A DNA stretch of 64,000 nt from Rheum nobile (GCA_027886185.1 WOAB01000098.1:2604001-2668000); one strand, 5' to 3'; shown: positions 1 through 10,329, counted from the stretch's first letter. Notes: generated by a model from the letters alone, not told the origin. Numbers and translations are program-made.

Positions 1-663
1 CATGGTCCTCAAATTGGTCCCTAGGTTGTCGTGGGGGTAGTCCCCTTTGAGGCTGCAGAAAGCCACGTCCAAAGCCCCTTCCGGGCGCGTTTCTCCTTGG
101 AAACATGGGTTGTTGTTGGCGGTGGCGGCGGGGAAGAGGTTGATGGGGAAGCCTTGTACCTTCTCCATCTCCGAAACCAAAGCCTTGTGTAAGTGGTGCC
201 CTAGAAGCACCTTCCCCTGCATGGTTAGTAGTCCAAGGGTGCAAAACCGACATAGTAATAGTGGTAGTATAGGAAATTCAAACTCTTCGAGTGGGTCATA
301 GTCCTCTCTCGTAGTGGCCGTATGGTTGTCATGGGAGGTAGAAGCACCCTCTTGCAAGGAGAGTTGTGGAAACTCTTGTTGTAGGCCTCCCGATCCAGCC
401 CCTAATGGTGTTGAGAGAGATAAGGACTCTGACCTTGTTGCACCACCACTCTGTAGCTCGCTTTGGACTTGATCCAATCGAGCCTCCATGCCCCTCATGA
501 ACACAGCTTGTTCATCTCTAAGCCTCTGGACTTGGTCGTCCATCTTCGCCCCTAGACTCTCGTTTTGAGCTTGGATAGCAAGGAGAAGCTTTTCCACGTC
601 CACCTTAGAGCCCTCCATAGGCTCGTTGATGCGAACCCCCTTTTGTTTATCTTGTTGATCCAT
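1..663 (-). pseudogene. gag N-terminal part of element A, frameshifted, open at the window edge
   Basis: From the ATG at 661-663 the minus strand is open for 221 codons to the window edge. The first part (MDQQDKQKG, then an MxRGMEARLDQVQ coiled segment) matches the layout of element I's gag start (MDGQNKDKG, then MRNMEVKWEQ). In the second part the gag-like text lies in another frame: from about base 225 down to 1 that frame reads FPRRNAPGRGFGRGF, which parallels RRNVPDRGFGRGQF in element I. A frameshift therefore lies roughly between 225 and 300. The gene is a broken capsid precursor, and the gag core and zinc knuckle are outside the window. Confidence 0.7.
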
Positions 664-1560
664 GATCGATTCCTAGCTGCAATTACTTAGCAAGACAAGC
701 AAGCAACCACAAGCCAAAAGAACTTCGAGCAAACAAGGGTCAATAGTTGTAAGAACTCAAAATCTTAAGTAAGGTGTTAGAAAAATCAGATCTTGGCAAG
801 CAAAAAGGGTAGGATTAGGGTTCCTAGACTCAAGCAAACCAAAAGAAACAACTTTGCAACACCACACACCTAAATCCTTGATGATCTAAGGCAAGACCAC
901 CAAGGTAGGTACTAGCCTCCTCTCTTCCTTGATGTGGTCATCAGAGAGGCGTTCAAAACTGCAGCAAAGGCGATCTCCAAGGCTTCTTGATCGGCGTTGG
1001 GTGAACTCGACAACTTGTGTTTTGTGATCCCTTTTTCTATAGCCTTCCCTTTTGTATATAGACCGGGTATTTCTGGATTCAACACTTTTTCTTGGTCACT
1101 TTCTTGGACCGCAAGCTCTTTCTTTGAGTTCTTGAAGATCTTTTGAGGAGTTCGTTGTGTTCTTGGCCGGTGAGGCTTCTTGAAGAGTTCTTGATGCAAC
1201 ATTGTATCCTCTCTTGGACCACACGTTAGATTCAAGAAACTTTTCCCGTAACCTTCATGCTCCATACACACTTGGATGCAAGAACTCAGTTTTATGGGTT
1301 AGCAATACCGACTCAACACACAAAACTCAAGAAAAACAAGAAACAAGAAAATTGGATAGAACTAGGGTTTGGCTGGAACGATTTTTTTTTTTTTGATTTA
1401 TGACTCAAACAAAGTAAAACACAAAGAAAAACAATAACAAAACGCAGAAACGCAAGAAGAACAAAGACGCAACTTCGGACGAAACAAGACACAAAGATTT
1501 GGCTTGCAAGATCGAAACTTTTCTTAGCCAAACTTTGAGATTTAAAGCATTACCTTACAA
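664..1560 (-). other. 5' untranslated leader of element A
   Basis: This stretch lies between the primer site and the gag ATG. It includes a 119-codon open stretch (912-1271), but a short block near 1026-1085 resembles the non-coding leader of element I at 50840-50905. I treat that stretch as leader, not a gene. There is a T-run at 1381-1394. I see no other signal. Confidence 0.6.
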
Positions 1561-1572
1561 GCTCTGATACCA
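1561..1572 (-). other. Primer binding site of element A (tRNA-iMet)
   Basis: The minus strand reads TGGTATCAGAGC, the standard complement of the 3' end of plant initiator tRNA-Met. It lies two bases inside the LTR edge and fixes the element's orientation. Confidence 0.9.
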
Positions 1573-2064
1573 CATGATATGCTCAAAGGATCTATTAAGC
1601 CACGGTGCAAAGCAATGCCTCCAAGTTCTCACAAATCCAGATTGTCATCAGAAAAGTATTCCGCAAGAAACGAGATTGCAGCCCGACTCGATAATTCTCT
1701 TGGGAGGTTCCGAACGTGGATGTGATGTAGACTGGGTGTAGATGATGGACGAGGATGCACAGATCATGATTTGATGATTTGATGGGCTAAATCTCCAGAG
1801 AATCCGAGATATGATTCTGCCAGATTTCAGCGAAGGTGGATTGTGTTGTTTGTTGGGATAGGCGATCTTCTTGGATTGGATTTGACACACCAACACAATA
1901 GGATCGAAAAGATCTTTGCCTTAGAGATATGACACACTCCTAAACGCAGATCAAAGGGTTTATTGATGCAACTCACAAGAAAGAAAACAAAGAACTTGAT
2001 TCTAAAGGAAAAACCTGTATTCTGGATTTAACTTGAACTAACTCTCAAAGTTAACTAAGGCAAG

Positions 2065-2074
2065 CTTATATAGG
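2065..2074 (-). promoter_or_regulatory. TATA-like box in the LTR of A
   Basis: The minus strand reads CCTATATAAG about 390 bp into the LTR, a usual position for a gypsy LTR promoter. The call is by motif only. Confidence 0.5.
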
Positions 2075-2214
2075 TCATAACAACCTCATATAGACTCGGC
2101 CCAACTACTAAAACAAATAAACGATCTATCTAATGAAAAGCAAATAATCAACTACTAAAGATAGAAAGCAAAACAAATATCCAAATAACAAGCAAGGAAA
2201 TATCTTGGCTACTC

Positions 2215-2464
2215 TTAGCCACTTGATATGCACGTGACCCACTCTTGAGGGTCTCCTTGTGTTGCTCCCACTAAGGCAAGGCTCTCATGCAGCTTGGAGT
2301 GAAGTCTTCTCGCCATTGCCCTAGTAATGACTCCGGGCTCTTGATCTTGATCTTGTGGTTCTTGATCTTGATCTTGGGTTGGTTCTTGATCTTGATCCGG
2401 TTCTTGATCTTGATCCGAGCCTGAGTCTTGATCATCTTGATATGACGAGGTCATAGTCACATCA
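2215..2464 (-). CDS. LTR-encoded C-terminal tail of pol (copy in the 5' LTR of A)
   Basis: This reading frame opens at the first base of the LTR, reads VTMTSSYQDDQDSG, and continues for about 82 codons. Imperfect DQDQEP repeats give a strongly acidic segment, followed by GVITRAMARRLHSKL. The equivalent tails in I (VTKSHQEQ, then INRARAKHL) and M (VTMSHQGS, then ITRARAK) start at the same point. In the 3' LTR this segment would be the end of pol. In the 5' LTR it is a passive copy. The acidic repeats correspond to a short GATCAAGA-type minisatellite at about 2330-2430. Confidence 0.6.
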
Positions 2465-3045
2465 CTTCATTTCAGTGGAAGTATTTTAGTTATATATCGT
2501 CTATCGGTTTTTATTCGAGAGACAAGGATAGTAACTAGATATGACCACATAGAACCTCACATAAAATACCCTTGCGTAGTCTTTCATTAGACTAACCAAC
2601 CACTATTTATCCTTGCATGGTTGGCTGGTGTCATCCGTCCCATACTGCACATTAGTCGACTTGCCTTAGGTTGTCTAGTAACGAGACGTAGAAGAAGGCT
2701 TGCAGTTGAAGTTTAGTTCTGAAGAATTTTCAAGGTTCTTTGAATATAAGATTTAATTTCCTAATTAATGTAATATGCGAAAGGGTTATAACTTAGTCAT
2801 GTAATTAGAATTTATTTAAAGTATTCCGCTGTTATTTCAATATCATTTGTAAAACTTATCTCCTCAATTTACGAGGGGAATATTAATAAAGATTCGATAT
2901 TTGTTTCAAAAGTCTTTCATTGTTTACTCTTATTTATAATTGTATTTACGCATAAATTATTCAGATTAGAGCCTAGGGTGACTTTGAACTTAAAGTCTGA
3001 GGTCATTGGCGTGTGGCACTACCGACATAAATCGGGGGTGTTACA
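2465..3045 (+). repeat. Truncated B-type LTR (3' part)
   Basis: The block ending GGGGGTGTTACA at 3045 aligns in order with the last part of element B's LTR. It shares a TCGTC...TATTCGAGAGACAAGGATAGTAA block, a run of TAGTCT...AGACTAACC, and GGTTGGCTGGTGTCATCCGT. It is clearly more diverged than B's own two LTRs are from each other. Its 5' part is cut off by element A at 2464. It is the end of an older relative of B. Confidence 0.75.
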
Positions 3046-3235
3046 TATCCGATCCTAGGGTTAGGAGTGCAACGATAGTTGTGGGATTATATGGTTTTGG
3101 CAAAAGGAATAACGAAAGTGATGGCGGCGGCGGTGGTGGTGGTGGTGGTGGATCGATTGATAGATAAGAGCGAGAAAAAGAGTAGATCAAGAAGGAAAGA
3201 CTTAACCTTGACTGTTGGAGTCTCTTGATACCAAC
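3046..3235. other. Short non-coding stretch with a GGC/GGT microsatellite
   Basis: This stretch follows the B-type LTR. It carries a trinucleotide run (GGC then GGT) at about 3121-3151. Its last bases hold a primer-site-like motif on the minus strand (TGGTATCAAGAG, 3222-3233, a two-base departure from the iMet site). It may be the leader of another minus-strand element (E) whose LTR follows at 3236. No gene is visible. Confidence 0.4.
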
Positions 3236-3470
3236 TGATGTGAATCAAGTCCTCAAATGAGTCCTAGATTTCCTCGGTGCCGGATTGTGGTCAAGGAACA
3301 ATCGCCTCTGCGTCGGATGCTCGGATACGTGATGGCTTCCACGGGGTGGCAGCCAACGATGTTCTTGTGCTCGAATGGATCGAGGTTTGGCGAGTGAAAA
3401 TTGAGCACAAGGGATGCACTCGAAAGGGATTGAGCCACGAGGTGGCTCAGAGATCGAACAAGCAACCGCA
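3236..3470 (-). repeat. Possible short LTR remnant (element E)
   Basis: The block reads TGATGTGAATCAAG at its low end and CAACCGCA at its high end, so it has TG and CA ends of about 235 bp, next to the primer-like motif. It sits between what looks like D integrase sequence and the preceding leader. There is no second copy in the window, so the LTR call is tentative. Confidence 0.3.
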
Positions 3471-3500
3471 GTGACGCCTAACGAGGTAAGTGGGTTATGC
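3471..3500 (-). pseudogene. Displaced end of element D integrase
   Basis: Read on the minus strand after the D integrase break at 22697, this short piece continues the frame from VYWH into NPLTSL. That is the order found in J (VYDRNPLTPL). It places the insertion site of element C inside D integrase. The flanking five bases are TATGC here and TGTGC at 22697-22701, a target duplication with one mismatch. Sequence below 3471 no longer resembles integrase. Confidence 0.5.
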
Positions 3501-3853
3501 TGACAGACGGGTTTTCATTCGTCCTTAACCCGGTCAAAATAAAACCTAACAAACCTAAACAAGTAGTAGAGGCAAGCAAGGGTCGAATCCCACAGGGAGG
3601 AAGTAATCAATCTATGTGTTTCTTAGCATGCAAGTAACAAAGGGGGGTTTTAGATTGGTTTCGTAACAAGCAATCAAGGCAAATAAACAAATCAGAGGAT
3701 GTAATCAAATATGGGGAAAACACCTAGCCAAGCAAGATCCACTTTTTCTATGATAGATTGGTCCTAGGTCATCTCTATTCCTTTCCTTTAGTTATTCTTG
3801 TCCCTAATCTTATATAGTTACTAGCCCTACCAGTGCTAGCAACACTTGCTATT
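3501..3853 (-). repeat. 3' LTR of C, outer piece
   Basis: This begins TGACAGACGGG and matches the 5' LTR at 21220 onward almost base for base up to GCAACACTTGCTATT, where the CACTA element starts. The match resumes at 18042. Confidence 0.9.
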
Positions 3854-4142
3854 CACTAGTGGCAAAAATCCTTATAGAGGCGGGCCTTTGGACACTTATT
3901 GAGGCGAACACCGTTCGCTTCAACTAAGGGGGCTGCAACAAGTAGATGCACTTTTTGAGGCGGGCATTTTACGCCTCTAAAAGGACCTTATTGAGGCGGG
4001 CCTTCTAAGCCCGCCTCAACAAGTCCCTCACTTTGGCGCCAAAATGAGGGACTTGTTGAGGCGGGCTTAGGAGGCCCGCCTCAATAACTAAACACTTGTT
4101 GAGGCGGGCCTCTATAGGCACGCCTCAACAAGTCCCTCATTT
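3854..4142. repeat. Left terminal and subterminal repeats of the CACTA element
   Basis: After the CACTA terminus, the motif GAGGCGGGC and its complement GCCCGCCTC recur about every 20-40 bp, often as hairpins such as the one around 3985-4020. In En/Spm elements such subterminal motifs bind the accessory transposase. The set is cut by element B at 4143 and finishes at 12726-12785. Confidence 0.85.
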
Positions 4143-4475
4143 TGTGATACCCCGTAATTCTGTAAGGATTATTCTGGGAATTTTTGAAATTTTCCCGAAC
4201 ACCCGTTTAGTACGTCGGATTTAATTCAGAAAGTCGGAGACATTCTGTAATGTGCTCTGTATCTGTAATATTTTTCTCAGTGAAGAATTATACAGTTAAG
4301 GCATGTTGGAAGTCTATACTCGTTCGTGTACGACTTTTGTTATCGCGAGTTAAGATTAATACCAAATCTCTACCCACTTGGTTATTGCCCAAGAGGTGCA
4401 AATGGACTAACCATGGGTTAATACCCAAGGGCACAATTGGAAAGATTTTTGGCTCCCAACAACCCAAATCTTTGC

Positions 4476-4485
4476 CTATAAATAG
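4476..4485 (+). promoter_or_regulatory. TATA box in the 5' LTR of B
   Basis: CTATAAATAG lies 334 bp into the LTR, so transcription likely starts near 4510. This places the GC-rich array in the 5' untranslated RNA. The same box is kept in the 3' LTR. Confidence 0.65.
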
Positions 4486-4740
4486 AGGGCATGGGTGAAG
4501 CTAGAAAGGGTGTAAAAAACGCCATTACGCTGTCCATTTCTCGTCTCTCAAAAACGCTCTCAAAGAAAAACGCTCTCTCTCTCGAAAAGCTCTCGTGGAT
4601 CATTGGAGGCTCATTTGGTGTCATTCTCGGTGGCCAAAGGAGACTTGGAAGGCCCTTAGAAGCCAAGCAAGGCGAAAGGCGAACCAAATCGAGCGTCGCG
4701 GGTAAGATTTCTCGCCCGTTTTTAAGTTTCTGTTCAGCGA

Positions 4741-5045
4741 CGGCGACCGCCGCCAGGAACGGCGACCGCCGCCAAGAACGGCGACTGCCGCCAAGGAGAC
4801 GACGCTCGCTGCCAGGAACGGCAACCGCCGTGAAGATCCCGGCGCCTGGAGTGATGAGAACGGCGACCGCCGTGTTGGGGGCGGCGACCGCCGTGAAGAT
4901 CTTGGTGCCGCCGTGGTGTGTGGCCAGCCGCCGTGGAGGAAGCCGATGAGCGGCGACCGCCGTGCTTGAGGCAGCGCCCGCCGTGATGGTGGCGGCGCCC
5001 GCCGCATTTAAGGCGGCGCCCGCCGCAATTGTTTGGTGGCCGGCC
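4741..5045 (+). repeat. GC-rich inverted dodecamer array in the 5' LTR of B
   Basis: The exact motif CGGCGACCGCCG occurs at 4741, 4760, 4861, 4882 and 4951, with one-base variants (GGCGACTGCCG, CGGCGCCCGCCG) between them. Each is a 5-bp inverted repeat around AC. The array stands out sharply from its AT-rich surroundings. The 3' LTR copy is shorter by one block. Confidence 0.85.
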
Positions 5046-5596
5046 GTGAAGGGTTGTTTCCCGGGAGTTGTTGCATTGGCTTCCGAGACCTTCGATCGGG
5101 TCTCGTATACTTCGATTCCTTTCGTCCTTTCGTATATTCGTACTATTGTTTGTCGAATCTAACCTAGGGTTCCTTTTTGGGTCGACTCGAAGGTGTTTAT
5201 GCTAGTGGAGCTATACGCGTGTCAAGCCCGGAATCCCGTTGTCTCTGCTTTGTTCCAGATCTGCGGACTAAGGCAAGTGGCGGTTCGCTCTTGCTCATCG
5301 TTCCATATTTACATTAATTATCAGCTGTTTATCTGAGTAATTAATTTGGAATGATTACTGTGTTTATCTGGAAATGGTTTTACAAACTGTTTTGGAAAAT
5401 CATATAATAGGTTGTATATCTGCTAGAACGACGCTATTATCTGTGATCGCCTTCCGGGCATTTATGTGGATTAATAGGAAAACTAATCCAAGTAAGGATT
5501 AACTGTTTCTATTATCTCTATGTTTAAGTTAATTGCCTGGATGGCTTTAATGTGAATAATTGATGTGTTAGACTGTTTAGTTAACACGAGTGTTTG

Positions 5597-5692
5597 TAGG
5601 AACGCTAATCCAAGTAAGGATTAGTCGTTTCTTTATAATTTAATATTCGTGGGAACGCTTATCCATATGTAAGGATTTGTCGTTTCTTTAAA
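5597..5692 (+). repeat. 50-bp minisatellite, two units, in the 5' LTR of B
   Basis: The unit is AGGAACGCTAATCCAAGTAA plus GGATTAGTCGTTTCTTTATAA, followed by a more diverged second unit. The 3' LTR has three units (11133-11290), so one unit was gained or lost between the two LTRs of the same insertion. Confidence 0.75.
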
Positions 5693-7128
5693 TCATAATA
5701 TTCCTCGGATTATTCCAAATAATTTAAGGGTCATGACCTATGCTTCTTATCCACATGTAAGGATCTGAAGTGTTTTAAGCGCCATTGGATGAGCTTAATT
5801 GCAATCATGTGTATTAAGCACTTAGCTAGTGCATTGGGGTGGACGTAACTGTCACCCTGTAAATTAAACTGTAAGCGCTGTGGCAGTGCAATCAGGGTGA
5901 ACGTAAGGTCACCCGGTGTCTTAATAACTTCCGTGTTCTCGGAATAATATTAAAAGCCTCAACAGTGTGTATGTGTGTGTGTGTGTGTGTTGTAATAAGA
6001 TAAGTGCAGTTAAGCACATAATTAAAATATAAGCACTGTAATAGTGCAATCAGGGTAAACGTAAGGTCACCCGGTGTATTAATAACGCCGTTGTTACTCG
6101 GCATAATTATGTTAAGTCCCGCGTGTGGGTTGTGTGTGTTTTAATTTGGGTCGACATGATTGTCACCCTGAGATTTAAGTTGTGTGCCGCTCTTAATAAC
6201 ATTAACGTGTTTCAATAATGTGTGTTTTGTAATTAAATAAGATATGTGCCCGAGTGCACATGATTATTAAATCCATGGCGAGTAGTGCAGCTAAGTAATA
6301 GTGCAGCTAGGAAAGCTCGTCTCGACTTTGATCATAGTACGTTCTCTTTCCGATCTGGATTCGCTGTATGCGATGAGGTTGGTCGTGAACTGAAGCATCT
6401 CAGTCAACTTTTAAAATCATTGTTGTATGATTCTTTAAACATTCCAGATTTGTCATTTTTCCTTAAAGACTCAATCTCTTGGAGTCTCTTTTCGAGTTGA
6501 TTTCTGTGAAGATTCAGTCTTCCAGAATCTTCTCTCATGCATACCTCTTGTTGTTATTCCGTGAAAGTGTCGGGTTATGTATCGTCCCTTCGATTATTAT
6601 TCGAGGGACAATGATAGTAAACGGTTACGATCACTCGAACCACTCTGCTTTTTACCCTTGCTAGTCTATTTAAGTAGACTAACCCACGAACTTTGTTCTC
6701 CGCATGTGGGCTGGTGTCATCCGTTCGATTCGGCACATCAGATAGAGTATAGATGAGAAGACTAGAAGGACTATGGAGTCGACGGTGGTTTTCCGACGTT
6801 TATAATAATCTCTTTTAATCAGGTTGAGATCCTTGGGCAGGTGATCATTACGATCACAACCCTTTTTGTAATATCTTTTAAAAGTCTTCCGTTGTACCTT
6901 GTTTAAGATTTCCGTTGTAATTTATTTAAACTCTGTGTTTGTCCTATTCAGGATTGGGATGTAATCCCGGGACTCATGTTTTATATGAATAAGGTTATCA
7001 TTTTGTATCATTGTATTTCATGATTTGTATATAAACGGTAAAGCCTTGGGTGATCTCGGTAAGGAACACTGGGGTCACTGGCGGTAATACCTTTCCAAAA
7101 GGGTTAAGTTTTGGGGGTGTTACAGTTG

Positions 7129-7141
7129 TGGTATCAGAGCC
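7129..7141 (+). other. Primer binding site of B (tRNA-iMet)
   Basis: TGGTATCAGAGCC lies four bases after the 5' LTR end at 7124 and is a full match to the standard plant gypsy primer site. Confidence 0.93.
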
Positions 7142-7581
7142 AAAGGTTGTTTTAAAACGGGTTTGGATTTTTATAAATCATTTATCCATTTTTGAAAATG
7201 CTTTAAGAAGGGCTCTGAATATTTTTTCAAAGTGAAAAGAGTTTGAAAACACCGTTCATAGTCCTGTCTTCTATATGGTCTGATATAGTAAGTTTGCTTC
7301 TATATCTAGAAAGACTAATTCCTTACCTGTTATCCCGTATGATATGGGTGCATTCTATTCTCTTCAGAGGAACCGGGAGAAGCCAAGGTGGTTTCGCTAT
7401 ACCCAATAAGGCTTGAATTCCCAGTTCTCTCATTTTGAGTTAAGGTTGTAGAACCTAGTAACTCGGTTTGAGTTCATCAATAGAAATTACCAAGTTGATC
7501 TATTCTAAGTTGTTTTTATTACAATAAGTATATCAGAAGATACTAATGTGATAAAATCCTTGGAATTTGATCGGTAAACAG
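7142..7581 (+). other. Leader of B
   Basis: This is the untranslated stretch between primer site and gag ATG. I see no gene or repeat in it. Confidence 0.6.
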
Positions 7582-8901
7582 ATGGTGAACACAAGGAATG
7601 TTATTTGTGCTGGTGTTGGGCCGAGTAATGACCCTAGACCAAATGCGAGGAATATTGCAGACCCAACAGGAGAGCGTGAGTCTGTCTTTAACAATAACCA
7701 GGGAGGCAATGGCCAAGCTCAGGCCAACGCTCCGATGTTGTTTGATGCTGCAGCAGTGGAGGCAATTCGAGGAATTGTCATGCAGGCAATCACAGATGTT
7801 ATGCGACCAGTTGCACCACAAGTACAAGGTGGTCCAGTTCCTCAGGCTATTCCTGAAGTCGAGGAGTCAGTGGAGCAAGTACCTCGGGTCAATGTTGTTA
7901 GGGACAGAGGAACTTACGGGCAGGCATTAAAAGTCGTGAGTTCAATGAGGCCTGACAGCTATGACGGTACTGGAGAACCAGTCAGGGTGACATATTGGTT
8001 ATCGCATATGGAACGATTGCTCCGGAACATTAATTGCACTGAGGCTGGGAAAGTGTACATCGCCTCTCTTCAACTCAAGGATGTGGCTAGCGAATGGTGG
8101 GAGAGCACCGGTCTGGCAGATCATCCCGAGTTGAATTGGAGCATGTTTAAAACAAAGATGACTTATCGTTTCTTTTCCCGAGCTATGAGGGAGAAGAAGC
8201 ATAAGGAATTTATGTACACGCAGACTGATGGGTTAAAGGTGACTGAGCTCACAGCTAAGTTCAATCACTTGATGCAGTACGCTGGACCTGAGGTGTCAAC
8301 CGAGGAGCAGAAGATCTGGTACTTCCATGGATGGATGAATCCAGAGATCAAGCCTCTAATGTTGCGTCATGGCTGTACTACGTTAGAGCAATATGTGGAT
8401 GCAGCCTACAAGACGGAAGTCACATTGGAGGAGTCTGCCCTTAAGAGGGAGAAGCAAGTTAAGGGAAAGGGTGGGCAACAGGATCGCCAGGTTGGTTCAT
8501 TCAAACGACCGGCATCGCCTACCAAGTTTGAAAGGTCTGGTCGTGCTAAGAGCGAGACAACTCAGTCAGACTCTGCCAGAGGCTCAGGTTGGAGCGGCAG
8601 AGCAATTCAGTGCCACAATTGTGGTGAAGTGGGGCATAAAAGTTTTGTTTGCCAAAAGGACAAGATGATGTGTCATAATTATGGAAGGGAGGGCCACATA
8701 AAAACGTACTGCAGACTAAAGGGTCAGGGACCAATGCAGTCTTATCGGGCGTCAAATGTTGGAGGTAGGCAGAATCCAATGCCAGTGGTATCTACCCCTG
8801 AGCAGTCCATGGCTCGTAGTAAAGGTAAAGCGCCTATGGGGTCTTCAGGCCAAGGGCAACGACTCTTTGTAATGAGCCAAGCCAACGGAGAAGAACCCTG
8901 A
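7582..8901 (+). CDS. gag polyprotein of element B
   Basis: Intact 439-codon gene. I take the ATG giving MVNTRN, which resembles the start of Tekay/Del-type gag, in preference to an upstream TTG. The retrotransposon gag domain covers about residues 115-285 and includes MRPDSYDGTGEP, LKDVASEWWES and the YFHGWM block. Two zinc knuckles follow. The first is canonical (CHNCGEVGHKSFVC, residues 344-357). The second has its second cysteine replaced by tyrosine (CHNYGREGHIKTYC, residues 364-377). The protein would form the capsid and bind RNA. It is the only protein the element encodes, and its open frame over 1.3 kb suggests recent selection or recent insertion. Confidence 0.93.
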   Translation: MVNTRNVICAGVGPSNDPRPNARNIADPTGERESVFNNNQGGNGQAQANAPMLFDAAAVEAIRGIVMQAITDVMRPVAPQVQGGPVPQAIPEVEESVEQVPRVNVVRDRGTYGQALKVVSSMRPDSYDGTGEPVRVTYWLSHMERLLRNINCTEAGKVYIASLQLKDVASEWWESTGLADHPELNWSMFKTKMTYRFFSRAMREKKHKEFMYTQTDGLKVTELTAKFNHLMQYAGPEVSTEEQKIWYFHGWMNPEIKPLMLRHGCTTLEQYVDAAYKTEVTLEESALKREKQVKGKGGQQDRQVGSFKRPASPTKFERSGRAKSETTQSDSARGSGWSGRAIQCHNCGEVGHKSFVCQKDKMMCHNYGREGHIKTYCRLKGQGPMQSYRASNVGGRQNPMPVVSTPEQSMARSKGKAPMGSSGQGQRLFVMSQANGEEP

Positions 8902-9718
8902 TCCATTAAGTTGTATTTGTGTTAAGACTTTCATTAAGATTAAGGAGTAACGACGTGTGTCGGTAATCTCCGTGGTGTTAAGATCTGCCAGATCGACTTT
9001 TGTCAATTAATGTAATGTTTAATGTTAATGAAGTGTTTCCGTGTTTTGGAAATTTTCAGAATGTGTTATCATTGCGAATTAGTTGTTCATACGAAATCTC
9101 GTAAGTGTCAAGAACAGCTTATGCCAAGTAAGGATAAGGACTGTCGGACTTATGGTGGTGGAGTTTTGTGGACAACTTAGATGTTCGTTCCCTATGTGGT
9201 TAATCCCAGGGTCGACTCTGTTGTTTAAATCTAAATCCACTCCTAAGATTCTTCTTCATACATAGAGTATGTCATCTATAAGATCGGATGAAGCTCTTTG
9301 AGGAAGATTAAGTGGTGAAGCGATCATGTTGAGAGGAAAGGTTGCAGTTAAGGATGGGATATGTTAATGATCCCGATGTATTAAAGATTCAGTAAGGAGA
9401 ATTGTCTACGCATCTAAGGAGTACTGCGGTAAGCGTTATCTCATACGCTGAGTTCTTCCGAGATTTCTTAAGGAAAGGGAATGAACTTGTAGAGTTTTGT
9501 TCGGAGAGATCAGGAGTTATCTCTCATGCGTGAGTTTGTGCCATGAGCATTAAGGCGGATGAATCATTTTCAGAATGATATCCTAAGGAATTAAGAATAA
9601 TATCTCGTGTGATCCATTTCAAGGATGAAGTGATTAAGGATGTGGGATCCAGGTGGTAAGATTGGTGTTGAGGTAGTATCCTCATTGACTTAATGCAAGT
9701 TTCGGGGTCGAAACTTAT
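8902..9718 (+). other. Internal non-coding part of B, where pol is missing
   Basis: About 800 bp between gag and polypurine tract. In all frames I see no protease, reverse transcriptase, RNase H or integrase motif. The end (GTTTCGGGGTCGAAAC, then ATTAAGGGGGAGG) resembles the 3' end of autonomous Tekay elements, which supports origin by deletion of pol from such an element. Confidence 0.7.
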
Positions 9719-9734
9719 ATTAAGGGGGAGGTGA
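9719..9734 (+). other. Polypurine tract of B
   Basis: TTAAGGGGGAGG lies immediately before the 3' LTR and is the expected plus-strand primer. Confidence 0.85.
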
Positions 9735-10067
9735 TGTGATACCCCGTAATTCTATAAGGATTATTCTGGGAATTTTTGGAATTTTCCCGAACACCCGTTT
9801 AGTACGTCGGATTTAATTCAGAAAGTCGGAGACATTCTGTAATGTGCTATGTATCTGTAATATTTTTCTCAGTGAAGAATTATACAGTTAAGTCATGTTG
9901 GAAGTCTATACTCGTTCGTGTACGACTTTTATTATCGCGAGTTAAGATTAATACCAAATCTCTACCCATTTGGTTATTGCCCAAGAGGTGCAAATGGACT
10001 AACCATGGGTTAATACCCAAGGGCACAATTGGAAAGCTTTTTGGCTCCCAACAACCCAAATCTTTGC

Positions 10068-10077
10068 CTATAAATAG
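10068..10077 (+). promoter_or_regulatory. TATA box in the 3' LTR of B
   Basis: CTATAAATAG at the same relative position as in the 5' LTR. Transcription from here would run out into the CACTA element. Confidence 0.6.
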
Positions 10078-10329
10078 AGGGCATGGGTGAAGCTAGAAAG
10101 GGTGTGAAAAACGCCATTACGTTGTCCATTTCTCGTCTCTCAAAAACGCTCCCAAAGAAAAACGCTCTCTCTCGGAAAGCTCTCGTGGATCGTTGGAGGC
10201 TCGTTTGGTGTCGTTCTCGGTGGCCAAAGGAGACTTGGAAGGCCCTTAGAAGCCTAGAAGCCAAGCAAGGCGAAAGGCGAACCAAATCGAGCGTCGCGGG
10301 TAAGATTTCTCGCCCGTTTTTAAGTTTCT

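Larger units (their letters stand above)
1..2464 (-). mobile_element. Element A: 5' part of a Ty3/gypsy LTR retrotransposon (CRM-like)
   Basis: Reading on the minus strand, the order is 5' LTR (1575-2464), tRNA-iMet primer site (1561-1572), untranslated leader (664-1560) and gag, which runs off the window at base 1. The 3' half, including pol, lies outside the window. The LTR starts TGATGTGAC on the minus strand, as in I and M, and its first bases continue a reading frame ending in the ITRA-type motif seen at pol ends in I, J and M. A interrupts a B-related LTR that resumes at 2465. Clade assignment to CRM is by analogy with I and J and is inference. Confidence 0.8.
1575..2464 (-). repeat. 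5' LTR of element A
   Basis: The minus strand runs TGATGTGACTATGACC to GAGCATATCA, with canonical TG and CA ends, for 890 bp. The primer site adjoins the low-coordinate end. The high-coordinate end abuts a B-type LTR, which this element interrupts. The LTR encodes a pol-like C-terminal tail at its start and has a TATA-like box at 2065-2074. The partner LTR is outside the window, so no target duplication can be checked. Confidence 0.85.
4143..7124 (+). repeat. 5' LTR of B
   Basis: This LTR contains a TATA box (4476-4485), a GC-rich inverted-motif array (4741-5045), a 50-bp minisatellite (5597-5692) and a roughly 80-bp unit present twice (about 5872-5955 and 6027-6107). It also has a TG microsatellite near 5964-5990. 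At 2982 bp it is unusually long. No convincing gene lies in it: the open frames here lack gag or pol similarity and are disrupted or shifted in the sister LTR. Confidence 0.93.

Noticed and set aside
912..1271. 119-codon minus-strand ORF in the leader of A
   Set aside because: Part of it matches the non-coding leader of I, and its position between primer site and gag is normally untranslated.
3880..4140. Regularly spaced GAGGCGGGC repeats looking like a CRISPR-like or satellite array
   Set aside because: They are in both orientations, confined to the ends of the CACTA element, and match known subterminal repeat behaviour. There are no spacers.
4491..5007. Open frames of 128-152 codons on both strands in the 5' LTR of B
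   Set aside because: They run through the GC-rich repeat array, are open in several frames at once, and change frame in the sister LTR. They are composition artefacts.
7128..7141. tRNA gene signals (iMet and Asp fragments) at several places
   Set aside because: Only 12-18 bases matching tRNA 3' ends are present, each next to an LTR. They are primer binding sites, not tRNA genes.
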